DNA of 46,287 bases from Bacillota bacterium (GCA_023410575.1 JAEYPP010000055.1:1-46287), one strand, 5' to 3'. Counted from the first letter of the stretch, positions 16,021 to 25,552 are shown. Notes: a model not told the origin generated them from the letters alone. Program-made: numbers and translations.

Positions 16021-17100
16021 CTAGAGTACGCTCACAATTTCTAAATCCCTTTCCTTGGACAAATCAAAGAAATGATTGTTTACTTTAACGATAGGCCTTG
16101 ATAGTGCATGATTGTTAATCATGACGACCTCACCAGTTAGTGAATTGCTTAGGCGAACAGTTGAATTGATATAGGCTAAAGCAATACTTTTTAAAAATGG
16201 AATCAAGTAAACAACATCATACTTTTGATAGCCCTCATTTTCAAAATTGCGAATTACTTCAAATGGACAGATACCATCTCGATAAATTCGATTGGTAGTC
16301 ATTGCATCGTAAACGTCTGCAATCGCAATAATCTTAGGGAATGTAGTAATTTCATTCGATGTCAAATTTTTAGGATATCCACTTCCATCGCAGCGTTCAT
16401 GGTGCATTAAAACGGCATCTAAAACTCGTGAATCCAGGTTTAAATCTTTTAATATATGATAACCAAAATCAGGATGTTGTTGGACCATCTTATATTCTTC
16501 TTCTGTTAAAGCGTCGGGTTTATGTATAATTTCTTGTGGGATTTTCATTTTTCCAATATCATGTAGCATGCCAGCTAAGAGTAGTTGTTGCATATCATCA
16601 GAAGAAAAATTTAACCAAGATGCAAATGATGCACAAATAAGAGTAACATTCATTGAATGGACATAAACGATATCATCTTGTTCTTTCATGCACTGAAGCA
16701 TATCGAATGTCCGAAGAGAGCTTCGACATTCTTTGAGTATATTAGTAACAGAATGTATTAAATGATCAATATTCATTTCATTTGCTGAATAACCCATCAA
16801 TCCCATGAATGAGGATTTTAGTAATTCAACGGATTCCGTGTAGATTTTCTTAAATTTCTTAAATTCTACTGTATTCTTCAATTCATTTAGTTTGGACTCA
16901 CTGATAGGAAGATTTACAGCAAGATTTTTGGGGATATAAACCATGATTTCTTTGACTGTACTTAACTTCAGTTTTGCTATAATTTTATTACCTATAACTG
17001 TGTTACGTGACAAAATTAGTTCTCTACGTGATGTATATACATCTTCTGCTACGATCATTCCAGGAACTAATTGCGAAATATGTAAAGTCAGTATCGTCAT
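16021..17100 (-). CDS. HD-GYP domain protein, predicted c-di-GMP phosphodiesterase
   Basis: From ATG 17100 the protein is 359 aa. The N-terminal ~130 residues are unassigned. The HD-GYP domain carries HDIGK at about 180-184 and HHERCDGSGYP at 233-243, so the metal ligands and the GYP signature are complete and hydrolysis of cyclic di-GMP is likely. A C-terminal segment resembles the usual PilZ-like tail of this subfamily (SIALAYINSTVRLSNSLTGEVVMI). ATG 17100 is chosen because AAGGAGG lies 12 nt upstream; the longer TTG start at 17112 abuts the SD. The gene is divergent from the sbcD-like gene and has a palindromic operator candidate. Confidence 0.88.
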   Translation of the reverse strand: MTILTLHISQLVPGMIVAEDVYTSRRELILSRNTVIGNKIIAKLKLSTVKEIMVYIPKNLAVNLPISESKLNELKNTVEFKKFKKIYTESVELLKSSFMGLMGYSANEMNIDHLIHSVTNILKECRSSLRTFDMLQCMKEQDDIVYVHSMNVTLICASFASWLNFSSDDMQQLLLAGMLHDIGKMKIPQEIIHKPDALTEEEYKMVQQHPDFGYHILKDLNLDSRVLDAVLMHHERCDGSGYPKNLTSNEITTFPKIIAIADVYDAMTTNRIYRDGICPFEVIRNFENEGYQKYDVVYLIPFLKSIALAYINSTVRLSNSLTGEVVMINNHALSRPIVKVNNHFFDLSKERDLEIVSVL

Positions 17101-17130
17101 GATTAATATCAACCTCCTTCTTATATTAAA

Positions 17131-17174
17131 TAGTACTATAGTACTAATTATAATTCTTTTTAGACAATATACAA
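17131..17174 (-). promoter_or_regulatory. Promoter with 16-bp palindromic operator for the HD-GYP gene
   Basis: On the minus strand TTGTAT is followed after 16 nt by TATAAT (17147-17152). The perfect palindrome TAGTACTATAGTACTA (17131-17146) starts directly after the -10, covering the likely start point, a classic repressor position. Confidence 0.55.
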
Positions 17175-17204
17175 TAGTTTATAGGAAAAAAAAAGACGAT
17201 ATGC

Positions 17205-17210
17205 TATAAT
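17205..17210 (+). promoter_or_regulatory. Possible -10 box for the sbcD/sbcC-like operon
   Basis: TATAAT lies 49 nt before the sbcD-like start codon. No good -35 at normal spacing was seen. Confidence 0.4.
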
Positions 17211-17258
17211 ATTATCAATAATTTGTTTGGATTTTGAATGATTTAAAGGAGAGAGAGA

Positions 17259-18329
17259 ATGGACTTTATACACATTGCAGATGTACACCTAGGAGCGACA
17301 CCAGAATCAGATACTGCATGGTCAATTCAACGAGATAAAGAATTATACGATACCTTTTTTAGAGTAATAAAGACATGTGAGGAAAAGAGTGTTGATTTAC
17401 TATTAATTGCAGGTGATTTATTTCATCGTCAACCTCTTTTGCGTGAATTAAAAGAAATCAACTATATGTTCGGAAAATTAACACATACTAAAGTTGTAAT
17501 TATGGCAGGAAATCATGATTACATTTCAATGAACTCAAATTATTTAGAATTTAAGTGGAATGAGAATACGTACTTATTTATCAATAAAGAGATGGATAGT
17601 ATCTTTTTTGAGGAGTTAAATACCGAGATTTATGGTTTTAGCTATCGAACAAGAGACATCTATGAACCAAAGTATGACAATGCTTTTTGTACCATCGAGG
17701 AGAGGATCAATATATTGCTTGCTCATGGTGGTGATGAGAGAAATATTCCAATCAATTATAAGAAGGTAGCAAATGCCGGTTTTGATTATGTTGCTTTAGG
17801 TCATATCCATAAGCCAGAAATAGTAACGGAAAATATGGCTTATAGTGGTTCTTTGGAACCTCTAGATAAGACAGAACTCGGGCAGCATGGTTATATTTAT
17901 GGTACGATTAATAAAGATGAGAATTTGAAAACAAGTGTTAAGATTGAGTTTGTTCCATTTTCAAAAAGAATCTATCAGAAAATTGTATTACCAATTACGA
18001 AAGATACAACAAACTATTCTATAATTGATGAACTGAGTGAATTATTAAAGCAATTTGGAGAAGAGAATATGTATCTAATAATTTTAGAGGGTAAGAGAGA
18101 TCCAGAAATTATACTAGATACAAAAGCAATATATTCGATTGGAAATATTGTTGAGGTAGTCGATTGGGTATTACCAGACTATGATTTTGATAAATTATAT
18201 ATAGAGAATAAAGATAATTTAATAGGCGCATATATAAGCAAAATTCGTACAGAATCCGAGAATGAAGAAATTGTTGAAAGAGCGCTATATTATGGGATTG
18301 AAGCTTTGTTAAATACAAAGGAAAGGTAG
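17259..18329 (+). CDS. Metallophosphoesterase, SbcD/YhaO-like exonuclease subunit
   Basis: The 356-aa protein starts with the calcineurin-like motif set for Mre11/SbcD: DVHLG near residue 8, GDLFHRQP, GNHDYI and a later LGHIHKPE. Such proteins are the nuclease half of a Rad50/Mre11-type complex acting on DNA ends. The Bacillus subtilis YhaO type is the closest kind because the partner, 7 nt downstream, is YhaN-like. Start ATG has AAAGGAG at proper distance. Exact DNA substrate is not predictable from sequence. Confidence 0.85.
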   Translation: MDFIHIADVHLGATPESDTAWSIQRDKELYDTFFRVIKTCEEKSVDLLLIAGDLFHRQPLLRELKEINYMFGKLTHTKVVIMAGNHDYISMNSNYLEFKWNENTYLFINKEMDSIFFEELNTEIYGFSYRTRDIYEPKYDNAFCTIEERINILLAHGGDERNIPINYKKVANAGFDYVALGHIHKPEIVTENMAYSGSLEPLDKTELGQHGYIYGTINKDENLKTSVKIEFVPFSKRIYQKIVLPITKDTTNYSIIDELSELLKQFGEENMYLIILEGKRDPEIILDTKAIYSIGNIVEVVDWVLPDYDFDKLYIENKDNLIGAYISKIRTESENEEIVERALYYGIEALLNTKER

Positions 18330-18336
18330 GAGCATT

Positions 18337-20436
18337 TTGATTATTAAAGAAATTAATCTAGAGCATTTTGGTAAATTCCATGATAGTCATATAATGCTAA
18401 AACCAGGATTTAATATAATATATGGACCAAACGAAGCTGGTAAATCCACACTACATGCTTTTATTCGAGGTATGTTTTTTGGAATTGAGAGAACAAGAGG
18501 GAGAGCTTCTAAGGATGACTTATACACAAGGTATGAACCCTGGGATACACCTGGTGCCTATCAAGGGAGTATGGTAATAGAAATCGATGGTGAGGATTAC
18601 CGAATTAATCGCAGTTTTTATAAGAAAGAGAAGAAACTTCAAGTAATTCATGTGCGTACAGGCCGTGAGGTAACAAGTGAGGAAGCAGGTGTACAGCATC
18701 TGCTTAAAGGGTTAACGCAGAGTGTATATTGCAATACAGTAAGTATTGAACAATTAAAGGCAAAAACAGAATATGAATTAGCACAAGAGTTAAAAAATTA
18801 TATTACAAATTTATCGATGTCAAAGAGTACGGAGGTTGATGTTAATCGAGCACTTACGTACCTTACAGATAAAAGAAAACAGATAGAAAAGTCAATACCA
18901 AATGATAGAATTCAAATACTAGAGCAATCGATAAAAAAGGAGCAAGAAGCAATTGAGCAGTGTGAGCAGCTAAAGGAGGAACTGTCTTATCTAACTGAGC
19001 AATTAGAGGTAATTAAGACAAAAAAAATTAAGTATTCTGATGCTAATTGTACAGAAAAATTTGCAAAGCTTGCGATGTTGCCGGCAGTAAAAGAAAAGTA
19101 TCGGACTTATAAAGATATTGTAATACAAAAAAAACAAATAAAGGAAAAACTAGATCATCTAACTGAGAGATCAAAACGTACGGTTGAGGAACTCGATAAT
19201 TCAAGCGTTATTCAGGCGCATTTAGAGGAGTTACAAGGATTACGACAAAAAAAGCAGAAATATGAAGATGAAATTAGGATTAAAAAATCAGAGTGGGAAA
19301 TTGGTAGTACTTCAAAAAAAGTTAATGGAAAAAGCATAGGTATAATGATTGCTTTACTAGGTGTAATTCTTATATTAGCTCCCATTGGCAATCAGATCTT
19401 ACGGTGTTCCATCGGTGTAGGTTTATTGCTCTTTGGAATTCTAGAATATGTCTATCGAGTAATTAAAGATGGACAAAGGTTAAAAGTAATGGAGGAAATG
19501 GAGCGTGAGTTTGAAAAAAAGATATTTCAAATTCACAGCAAGCGACATGATATATTGTTACAACATCGTGTTACGAATGAAACACAGTTATTAATGAAAT
19601 TCAATGAGTTGACAAAGAGTGGAATCGAACGGGAGCAACTTTTGGAACGTAAAGCTGAATACCTAATATCATTAAAGGAATTAAAAGAAAAAGCCGAGGA
19701 CATTGAGGTTGAGATTCTCAATGTTATGAAGTATTTTATTGAGGATCCTGAGGTGTCTGATAGCTGTATGGAGGAATTGAAGCTAGTTGCGGAAGAGTTT
19801 AGAGAAGAGGTAACTGCGAATGAAGAGAAATATCGAGCTAGATATGACGATATTAAGGGACAAGTTGAGCGTATTCGTTGGATACTAGAGAGTAATCATA
19901 ACCAAGAGGCACAATTATTACATGATCAAGAGGAGTATGAGCGCCTAGTGAAACAAAGGCAGACGAAGCAAGGTGAGATACAAGCGATTACACTCAGTAT
20001 TCAGACACTTAAGGATTTATCCTCGACAATACATGACACTTTCGGCTCACGATTAAATGAAGTTGCATCAGAGCTGATAGCTAAGATAAGCAATAATGAA
20101 TATCAAAAAGTAACAATCGATGAAAATCTAAATATAAAAGTACTTCAAAAAACTCGATATGTATCCATTGATAATTTAAGTGCTGGAACGATGGATCAGA
20201 TGTACTTGGCACTTCGGTTAGCAGTGGCACAACTGTTATTTCCAAAAGCTAAACTACCTGTTATCCTAGATGACGCTTTTGCGCTTTACGATGATGATAG
20301 AACGAGAGAAGCGCTCTCAATGCTAACATCTCAAAGTAAGCGACAGATTATTCTATTAACATGTCATAAGCGAGAGGAAGAGATTGTCCTTAATGATAAT
20401 ATGGAAACGAATATTATACATTTAGAAAGAAATTAG
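18337..20436 (+). CDS. Rad50/SbcC-like ATPase with hydrophobic hairpin (YhaN-like)
   Basis: A 699-aa protein with Walker A GPNEAGKST at residues 30-38, long coiled coils, and C-terminal signature LSAGTMDQM (near 610) and Walker B VILDDAFALYDDD (near 640). The tip of the coiled coil has two hydrophobic stretches (about residues 331-372) that look like a membrane hairpin instead of the zinc hook of SbcC. That places it with the YhaN group rather than true SbcC. It begins with TTG, preceded by AGGAG, 7 nt after the sbcD-like stop. It should form the ATPase half of a membrane-associated end-processing complex. Confidence 0.85.
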   Translation: MIIKEINLEHFGKFHDSHIMLKPGFNIIYGPNEAGKSTLHAFIRGMFFGIERTRGRASKDDLYTRYEPWDTPGAYQGSMVIEIDGEDYRINRSFYKKEKKLQVIHVRTGREVTSEEAGVQHLLKGLTQSVYCNTVSIEQLKAKTEYELAQELKNYITNLSMSKSTEVDVNRALTYLTDKRKQIEKSIPNDRIQILEQSIKKEQEAIEQCEQLKEELSYLTEQLEVIKTKKIKYSDANCTEKFAKLAMLPAVKEKYRTYKDIVIQKKQIKEKLDHLTERSKRTVEELDNSSVIQAHLEELQGLRQKKQKYEDEIRIKKSEWEIGSTSKKVNGKSIGIMIALLGVILILAPIGNQILRCSIGVGLLLFGILEYVYRVIKDGQRLKVMEEMEREFEKKIFQIHSKRHDILLQHRVTNETQLLMKFNELTKSGIEREQLLERKAEYLISLKELKEKAEDIEVEILNVMKYFIEDPEVSDSCMEELKLVAEEFREEVTANEEKYRARYDDIKGQVERIRWILESNHNQEAQLLHDQEEYERLVKQRQTKQGEIQAITLSIQTLKDLSSTIHDTFGSRLNEVASELIAKISNNEYQKVTIDENLNIKVLQKTRYVSIDNLSAGTMDQMYLALRLAVAQLLFPKAKLPVILDDAFALYDDDRTREALSMLTSQSKRQIILLTCHKREEEIVLNDNMETNIIHLERN

Positions 20437-20468
20437 TCTTCTATTTAAGCAAATATTCATAGCTCTAA

Positions 20469-20511
20469 ACTAACGGCTCATGCTACAGATTTTGTGGTAT
20501 GAGCCGTTAGT
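20469..20511 (+). terminator. Terminator-like hairpin after the sbcC-like gene
   Basis: Perfect 13-bp stem (20469-20481 with 20499-20511), 17-nt loop, followed by a modest T-rich stretch. Confidence 0.65.
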
Positions 20512-20600
20512 GTTTATATTTTAGTTGATCAACTTCTTATGTAATTTTTTATAACAATGTCATAAAAAATAAAAAATTTTGATACTTTTTTTAAAAAATA

Positions 20601-20628
20601 TTGACAAGAAAAAATAATTATGTATAAT
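20601..20628 (+). promoter_or_regulatory. Promoter of the arabinoside uptake locus
   Basis: Perfect TTGACA, 16 nt, perfect TATAAT. The leader to the binding-protein gene is about 150 nt and contains two operator-like repeats. Confidence 0.8.
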
Positions 20629-20642
20629 AATAATTGTAAAGA

Positions 20643-20654
20643 GTACACGTGAAC
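20643..20654 (+). promoter_or_regulatory. Operator candidate 1 (GTACACGTGAAC)
   Basis: Imperfect palindrome near the start point, sharing GAGTACACGTG with the site 89 bp downstream. It is probably a target of the LacI-type regulator in the locus. Confidence 0.5.
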
Positions 20655-20731
20655 GCAAGTACAAGTTACAAAGGGAGAATGAAAGACACTTTTAGATATA
20701 GTGTAAGAAGTTCTCTTAAATTTAAAGGTGA

Positions 20732-20743
20732 GTACACGTGTAC
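20732..20743 (+). promoter_or_regulatory. Operator candidate 2 (GTACACGTGTAC)
   Basis: A perfect 12-bp palindrome with a central CG, as favoured by LacI/GalR-family repressors. It is 89 bp downstream of a second copy, so a loop or cooperative binding is possible. Confidence 0.55.
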
Positions 20744-20786
20744 ACAACGTAACCTATGTAAGTATATTATTTAGGAGGTAGGGATT

Positions 20787-22106
20787 ATGAAAAAGTTGTT
20801 ATGTGTAGCATTATCAACATTACTTATATCCATGCTATTAACTGGGTGTAAGGCCAAGGAAACACAAGAAAAAGTAACGGAAGAAAAAGCAACGGAACAA
20901 AAAGTAACAGAAGAAAAAGCAACGGAACAAAAAGCAGATGGGGAACCAATTACGCTTCAGTTCTGGAATGTATTCACAGGGTCGGATGGAGATATCCTAC
21001 GAGAAATTGTAGACAAGTACAATGAAACTAATAAAGATAATATCAAAATTGAGATGGACATCATGCCAAATGACACATTACATCAGAAACTTCCAGCAGC
21101 TATAGCAACAAAAACAGCACCTGAACTAGTTTTATTTGGAGTTGAGAATATTGCACCTTATGTAAGCAATGACTCACTTGAGGATATTAGTGATTTCTGG
21201 GAAACAACAGGTGTTGATAAAAACAACTTTTTAGAAAATGTAACCGAATTATCTTATGTAGATGGTAAGTTATATGGTACACCAATGCAATATAATGTTA
21301 GCTATTTATATTGGAATAAAGATTTGTTCGAAGCAGCTGGTCTTGATCCAAACACACCACCAACGACCTTGGACGAGCTTGCAGATTATGCGGTAAAACT
21401 AACGGATGCATCCAAGAATCAATATGGACTAGCTCTACCTACCAACGCTACATATATGCAGTTTCTTTGGGCAAATGGCGGAGACGCAGATGATCCAAAT
21501 ACCAATACAAACCTCTTAGATTCCGTAGCAAACCTTAAAACTTTAGAATGGTTACAAGACTTAGCAGTGAATAAAAAAGTAACACCACTTAATATCACAG
21601 GTGCTGATGCAGATACGATGCTACAAGCTGGACAAATTGCTATGTACATGAGTGGACCATGGCAAATCAATGGTTTGAGAACACAAGGAATTAACTTTGG
21701 AATTGCTCCTTGTGTGGCAGGTAGTGCGGGAGCATTCTCACCAGCTGGTGGATGTAGCTATGTGATTCCAAAGGGAACCGATGAAGCTAAGAAGCAAGCA
21801 GCTTATAAGTTTATGAAATATTGGCTTAGCGATGAAATCTTAAAAGAATGGTCTCAAAGAAATGGTTTCCCTGTATGGTCTAAAACACTTGCAGAGGATA
21901 GTGATATTAAGAACGACGAAGTATTGAACTCTATATCCGTGGCAACAGAAATTGGACGTGCTTATAATCTAGGTTATTCATTAGCAAGTCAGATTGATAA
22001 TGATGTTATGATTCCTATGTTTGAAAAAGTTATTAACGGCGGTGCAACTCCAGCAGATGCATTAAAAGAAGCGGCAGCAGCTATGGACAAAGTACTAACT
22101 CAATAA
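20787..22106 (+). CDS. Sugar ABC transporter substrate-binding lipoprotein
   Basis: Residues 1-21 form a lipoprotein signal with lipobox LLTGC (Cys21). A 10-residue repeat (VTEEKATEQK, twice) forms a flexible spacer, followed by a family 1 extracellular solute-binding domain beginning near TLQFWNVFTGSDGD. The 439-aa length is normal for this family. The start has AGGAGG 8 nt upstream. It should deliver oligosaccharides to the permeases encoded next; the enzymes in the locus point to arabinose-containing oligosaccharides, which is inference from context. Confidence 0.92.
   Translation: MKKLLCVALSTLLISMLLTGCKAKETQEKVTEEKATEQKVTEEKATEQKADGEPITLQFWNVFTGSDGDILREIVDKYNETNKDNIKIEMDIMPNDTLHQKLPAAIATKTAPELVLFGVENIAPYVSNDSLEDISDFWETTGVDKNNFLENVTELSYVDGKLYGTPMQYNVSYLYWNKDLFEAAGLDPNTPPTTLDELADYAVKLTDASKNQYGLALPTNATYMQFLWANGGDADDPNTNTNLLDSVANLKTLEWLQDLAVNKKVTPLNITGADADTMLQAGQIAMYMSGPWQINGLRTQGINFGIAPCVAGSAGAFSPAGGCSYVIPKGTDEAKKQAAYKFMKYWLSDEILKEWSQRNGFPVWSKTLAEDSDIKNDEVLNSISVATEIGRAYNLGYSLASQIDNDVMIPMFEKVINGGATPADALKEAAAAMDKVLTQ
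20871..20930 (+). repeat. Two 30-bp tandem repeats in the lipoprotein spacer
   Basis: Two nearly identical 30-bp units (20871-20900 and 20901-20930, one base different) encode VTEEKATEQK twice. Unit number could vary between strains by slippage without a frameshift. Confidence 0.8.
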
Positions 22107-22182
22107 ATATGCAAATGTAGGTATTGTATCTTATATTTAGATTATGACTGTTCTATATTGATTGATATCTTTATGATTTTTG

Positions 22183-22221
22183 TTTCTTGTGAACTGGTGT
22201 TATACTTCAGTTCACAAGAAA
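22183..22221 (+). other. Intergenic hairpin between binding protein and permease genes
   Basis: Perfect 14-bp stem (22183-22196 with 22208-22221) and 11-nt loop without a following U-run. Such hairpins commonly protect the binding-protein mRNA and lower permease expression. Confidence 0.6.
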
Positions 22222-22264
22222 TATAATTGAGCATAAAGTTTTCCTAAAAAAGAAAGGATACAGT

Positions 22265-23167
22265 ATGAAGCGAAAGAAAAAATTTCAAACACGTTACCAG
22301 AACAGTGCATATCTATTTATTCTGCCTTCGATGCTGATACTTGCAGTTTTTGTTTTTATCCCACTCATTGCTTCATTTATCATAAGTTTACTAAACATGA
22401 ACATTTTTATGAAGGATATCTCCTTTGCAGGACTTGAGAATTTTATCAAGTTATTTAACGATAGCAGAGTTAGCAATGCTACGTTTAATAGTTTAGTGTT
22501 TGCACTGTTTGAGGTACCTCTACAAATTGGGCTTGCTTTAGTTTTAAGTATGTACGTTGCACAGAATAATCGATTTACAAAAGCTTTACGTGCTATTTAT
22601 TATGTGCCGTTTGTATGCTCTATGACAGCAATAGGCATCGTCTGGTCAATGTTGTTAGATCCGAATCTTGGAATACTCCCTTATATCTTGCGTCAAATTG
22701 GAGTTGAGAGTGTATCATTTCTCAAGGATCCTAAACTTGCGATGCCTACCATTATTGCGGTTAGTGCATGGAAAGGGTTTGGCTATACATTAACACTAAT
22801 CACAGCAGCAATTCTGAATGTGCCAGCTTCTTTATATGAGGCAGCAGATATGGATGGAGCTAATATTTTTAAGAAGTTTATAAGCATTACAATTCCTAGC
22901 ATATGGCCAACTATTAGTTTTTGTGTTGTAACGACAACCATTAGTGCAATACAAATGTTTGATCAAGCATATGTAATGACACAGGGTGGCCCTTTGAATA
23001 AAACAGAGACTTTAGTACAGTACATATATGATCGAGGTTTTCAAACAGCTCCATATGATTTAGGTTATGCTTCTTCGATTTCTGTATTTCTTTTCGTCAT
23101 CATCGCTACGATAACATTTGTACTTAGAAGATTTGTTTTAAAGAAAGGAGAGGAAGCAAGTGAATAA
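22265..23167 (+). CDS. Sugar ABC transporter permease, MalF/UgpA type
   Basis: A 300-aa membrane protein with about six transmembrane segments and the permease EAA loop (EAADMDGANIFKKFISITIP) near residues 197-216, which docks the ATPase. It overlaps the next permease gene by 8 bp, so the two should form a heterodimeric channel. No ATPase gene is present in this locus. Confidence 0.92.
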   Translation: MKRKKKFQTRYQNSAYLFILPSMLILAVFVFIPLIASFIISLLNMNIFMKDISFAGLENFIKLFNDSRVSNATFNSLVFALFEVPLQIGLALVLSMYVAQNNRFTKALRAIYYVPFVCSMTAIGIVWSMLLDPNLGILPYILRQIGVESVSFLKDPKLAMPTIIAVSAWKGFGYTLTLITAAILNVPASLYEAADMDGANIFKKFISITIPSIWPTISFCVVTTTISAIQMFDQAYVMTQGGPLNKTETLVQYIYDRGFQTAPYDLGYASSISVFLFVIIATITFVLRRFVLKKGEEASE

Positions 23168-23990
23168 GAGAAAAATCACAGTTGGTAGAATCATTGGATT
23201 TGTGATTACCATTGGTATGGCTATTCTTGTAATAATTCCTATTATCTGGCTATTTGTTTCCTCCTTTAAAACAGATTCAGATGTAATATCGTATCCACCC
23301 GTATTTTTTCCAGTGGAATGGACGGTATCCCAGTACCTTTATGTAGCTAAAAGTATCCCGATTTTTGATATGACAAAAAGTACAGTCCTATTTGCAGGTG
23401 GTGTTACATTAATAAGTGTGATATTCGATTCTATGGCAGGCTACGCCTTTGCGAGAATGAATTTTAAAGGATCAAAGTTATTGTTTTCCATCATCCTTTT
23501 AACTATGATGGTTCCATTTCAGATTATTATGACACCTCTTTATATTGAGATATATAAACTTAATTTATTGGATACATATCTTGGATTGATTCTTCCTAGG
23601 GCAACTAGTGCTTTTGGTATCTATATGATGAGATCTTTCTTTGTAGGACTTCCAAAATCCTTAGAGGAGTCTGGGCGAATAGATGGTATGGGAGAATTTC
23701 GTATCTACCGTTATTTAATGTTACCGCTTTGTAAACCAGCACTCTTTAGTCTTGCAATCTTTCACTTTATGAACAATTGGAATGATCTTCTTTATCCATT
23801 GATGCTCACAAGTTCGCCAGCGAAGAGGACATTATCTGCTGGACTTGCCATATTGGTGGGGAATAAGGTAATCAAATATGGCCCTACATTGGCCGCAACT
23901 ATGATTTCATTAACGCCATTGCTCGTGCTATACATAGTTTGTCAGAAATATTTTGTAGAAGGAATAGCAACTGCAGGAACCAAAGAATAA
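23160..23990 (+). CDS. Sugar ABC transporter permease, MalG/UgpE type
   Basis: A 276-aa inner-membrane protein with six predicted segments and an EAA-type loop (ESGRIDGMGEFRIYRYLMLP) near residues 177-196. The GTG start overlaps the upstream permease by 8 bp. With the MalF-type subunit it should carry oligosaccharides through the membrane, using an ATPase encoded elsewhere (MsmK/UgpC type). Confidence 0.92.
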   Translation: MNKRKITVGRIIGFVITIGMAILVIIPIIWLFVSSFKTDSDVISYPPVFFPVEWTVSQYLYVAKSIPIFDMTKSTVLFAGGVTLISVIFDSMAGYAFARMNFKGSKLLFSIILLTMMVPFQIIMTPLYIEIYKLNLLDTYLGLILPRATSAFGIYMMRSFFVGLPKSLEESGRIDGMGEFRIYRYLMLPLCKPALFSLAIFHFMNNWNDLLYPLMLTSSPAKRTLSAGLAILVGNKVIKYGPTLAATMISLTPLLVLYIVCQKYFVEGIATAGTKE

Positions 23991-24007
23991 TTCTATGGAG
24001 GTAGTAC

Positions 24008-25516
24008 ATGAAAGCTGAGATCATTGTGAATAAAGATTACATCAAGGGAAGAATCGATAAACGGATATATAGCTCTTTTGTTGAGCATATGGGAAGAGTC
24101 GTATATTCTGGTATCTATGAGCCTGGGCACCCAACAGCTGATGAGGATGGTTTTCGTATGGATGTACTTGAGAAGGTTAAGGAGATGGGTGTAACAGGCA
24201 TACGTTATCCTGGCGGAAATTTTGTTTCTTGCTACGATTGGAAAGATGGAGTTGGTCCTATCAAGGATCGTCCTAAGCGTCTAGAAATTGCATGGAGAGC
24301 AATTGAAACCAACGAATTTGGAACCAATGAGTTTATGAAATGGGCAAAGAAAGCAGAGATTGAGCCAATTTTTGCAGTAAACTTAGGAACGAAAGGAATA
24401 GAAAATGCAGTATCGTTAGTTGAGTACTGTAACATAAAAGATGGAACTTATTATAGTGATCTAAGGCGAGAGCATGGAGTCGAGGAGCCTTATCATATTA
24501 AAACGTGGTGTCTTGGGAATGAAATGGATGGCGATTGGCAGATTGGGCATAAGACAGCAGAAGAATATGGTAGGCTAGCACAAGAGACAGCAAAAGCTAT
24601 GAAACAAGTAGACTCAGATATCAAATTGGTTTCTTGTGGCAGTAGTAAATCGGATATGCCTAGCTATCCTGACTGGGAAGTGACTACCTTAGGATACACT
24701 TACGATTATGTAGACTATATATCTCTTCATCAGTATTATGGGAATCAAGAAAAGGGAACAAAATACTTTCTAGCTCAATCTATTGATATGGAAAATTATA
24801 TTAAGACAGTAATTTCAGCGTGTGATGTTGTAAAAGCAAAGAAACGTTCGAAAAAAGTGCTTGACATCAGCTTCGATGAGTGGGGAGTTTGGTCCATCCC
24901 AGATAAAGAAGTAGCTGCTCAAGTAGATGAGAAACCATGGCAGATTGCTCCTCATCTAAGTGAACAGATTTATACGATGGAGGACAGCTTACTTTTCTCT
25001 AGCATGATGATGAACTTTATCAAGCATGCAGATCGTATTAAAATTGCGTGTCAGTCATTATTGACGAACATTAGTGCAGCTATTATGACAGATAAAGGTG
25101 GTGAAGTTTGGGTTCAGCCAATCTTCTATCCATTCTCGTGGATGGCCACTTATGGCAATGGTCTTGTGCTGAAGGACCTGTTACAGTGCCAATCTTATTC
25201 CTGTGAAGGATTTGAGAAGGTACCTTACGTAGATGAAGTGGTTGTATTCAATGATGAAAAGAATGAGTTAGTAATTTTTGCACTGAATCGAAGTGAAGAG
25301 GAAAGTGTTGATATAAACCTAGTGCTTCAGCAGTTTAAATTACAGTGTATTCAGGAACATATTGTATTAAGTCATAAAGATAAGAAAGCTAGTAATCTAA
25401 AGAATCATAATGAGGTGAAACCATATCAAGTAGAGGATTCCAAAGTGGTGGATGGATTCGTAAAAGCAAAGCTTCAACCACTTTCTTTCAATATGGTTCG
25501 AATTCGAGTGATGTAA
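24008..25516 (+). CDS. Alpha-L-arabinofuranosidase, GH51
   Basis: A 502-aa intracellular enzyme that releases terminal alpha-L-arabinofuranose. Family GH51 signatures are clear: an N-terminal SSFVEHMGRVVYSGIYEPGH region, WCLGNEMDG with acid/base Glu172, and DISFDEWGVW with nucleophile Glu291. There is no signal peptide, so the substrate must be imported, as the neighbouring transporter suggests. A C-terminal beta-domain completes the family architecture. The start has GGAGG about 6 nt upstream. Confidence 0.95.
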   Translation: MKAEIIVNKDYIKGRIDKRIYSSFVEHMGRVVYSGIYEPGHPTADEDGFRMDVLEKVKEMGVTGIRYPGGNFVSCYDWKDGVGPIKDRPKRLEIAWRAIETNEFGTNEFMKWAKKAEIEPIFAVNLGTKGIENAVSLVEYCNIKDGTYYSDLRREHGVEEPYHIKTWCLGNEMDGDWQIGHKTAEEYGRLAQETAKAMKQVDSDIKLVSCGSSKSDMPSYPDWEVTTLGYTYDYVDYISLHQYYGNQEKGTKYFLAQSIDMENYIKTVISACDVVKAKKRSKKVLDISFDEWGVWSIPDKEVAAQVDEKPWQIAPHLSEQIYTMEDSLLFSSMMMNFIKHADRIKIACQSLLTNISAAIMTDKGGEVWVQPIFYPFSWMATYGNGLVLKDLLQCQSYSCEGFEKVPYVDEVVVFNDEKNELVIFALNRSEEESVDINLVLQQFKLQCIQEHIVLSHKDKKASNLKNHNEVKPYQVEDSKVVDGFVKAKLQPLSFNMVRIRVM

Positions 25517-25552
25517 TTTATAGTTAGGATTTAGTAAATAATAGAAGTCGTG

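Noticed and set aside
20437..20786. Extra gene in the gap before the binding-protein gene
   Set aside because: Only a terminator, a promoter and operators were found; the longest minus frame has no domain and is AT-driven.
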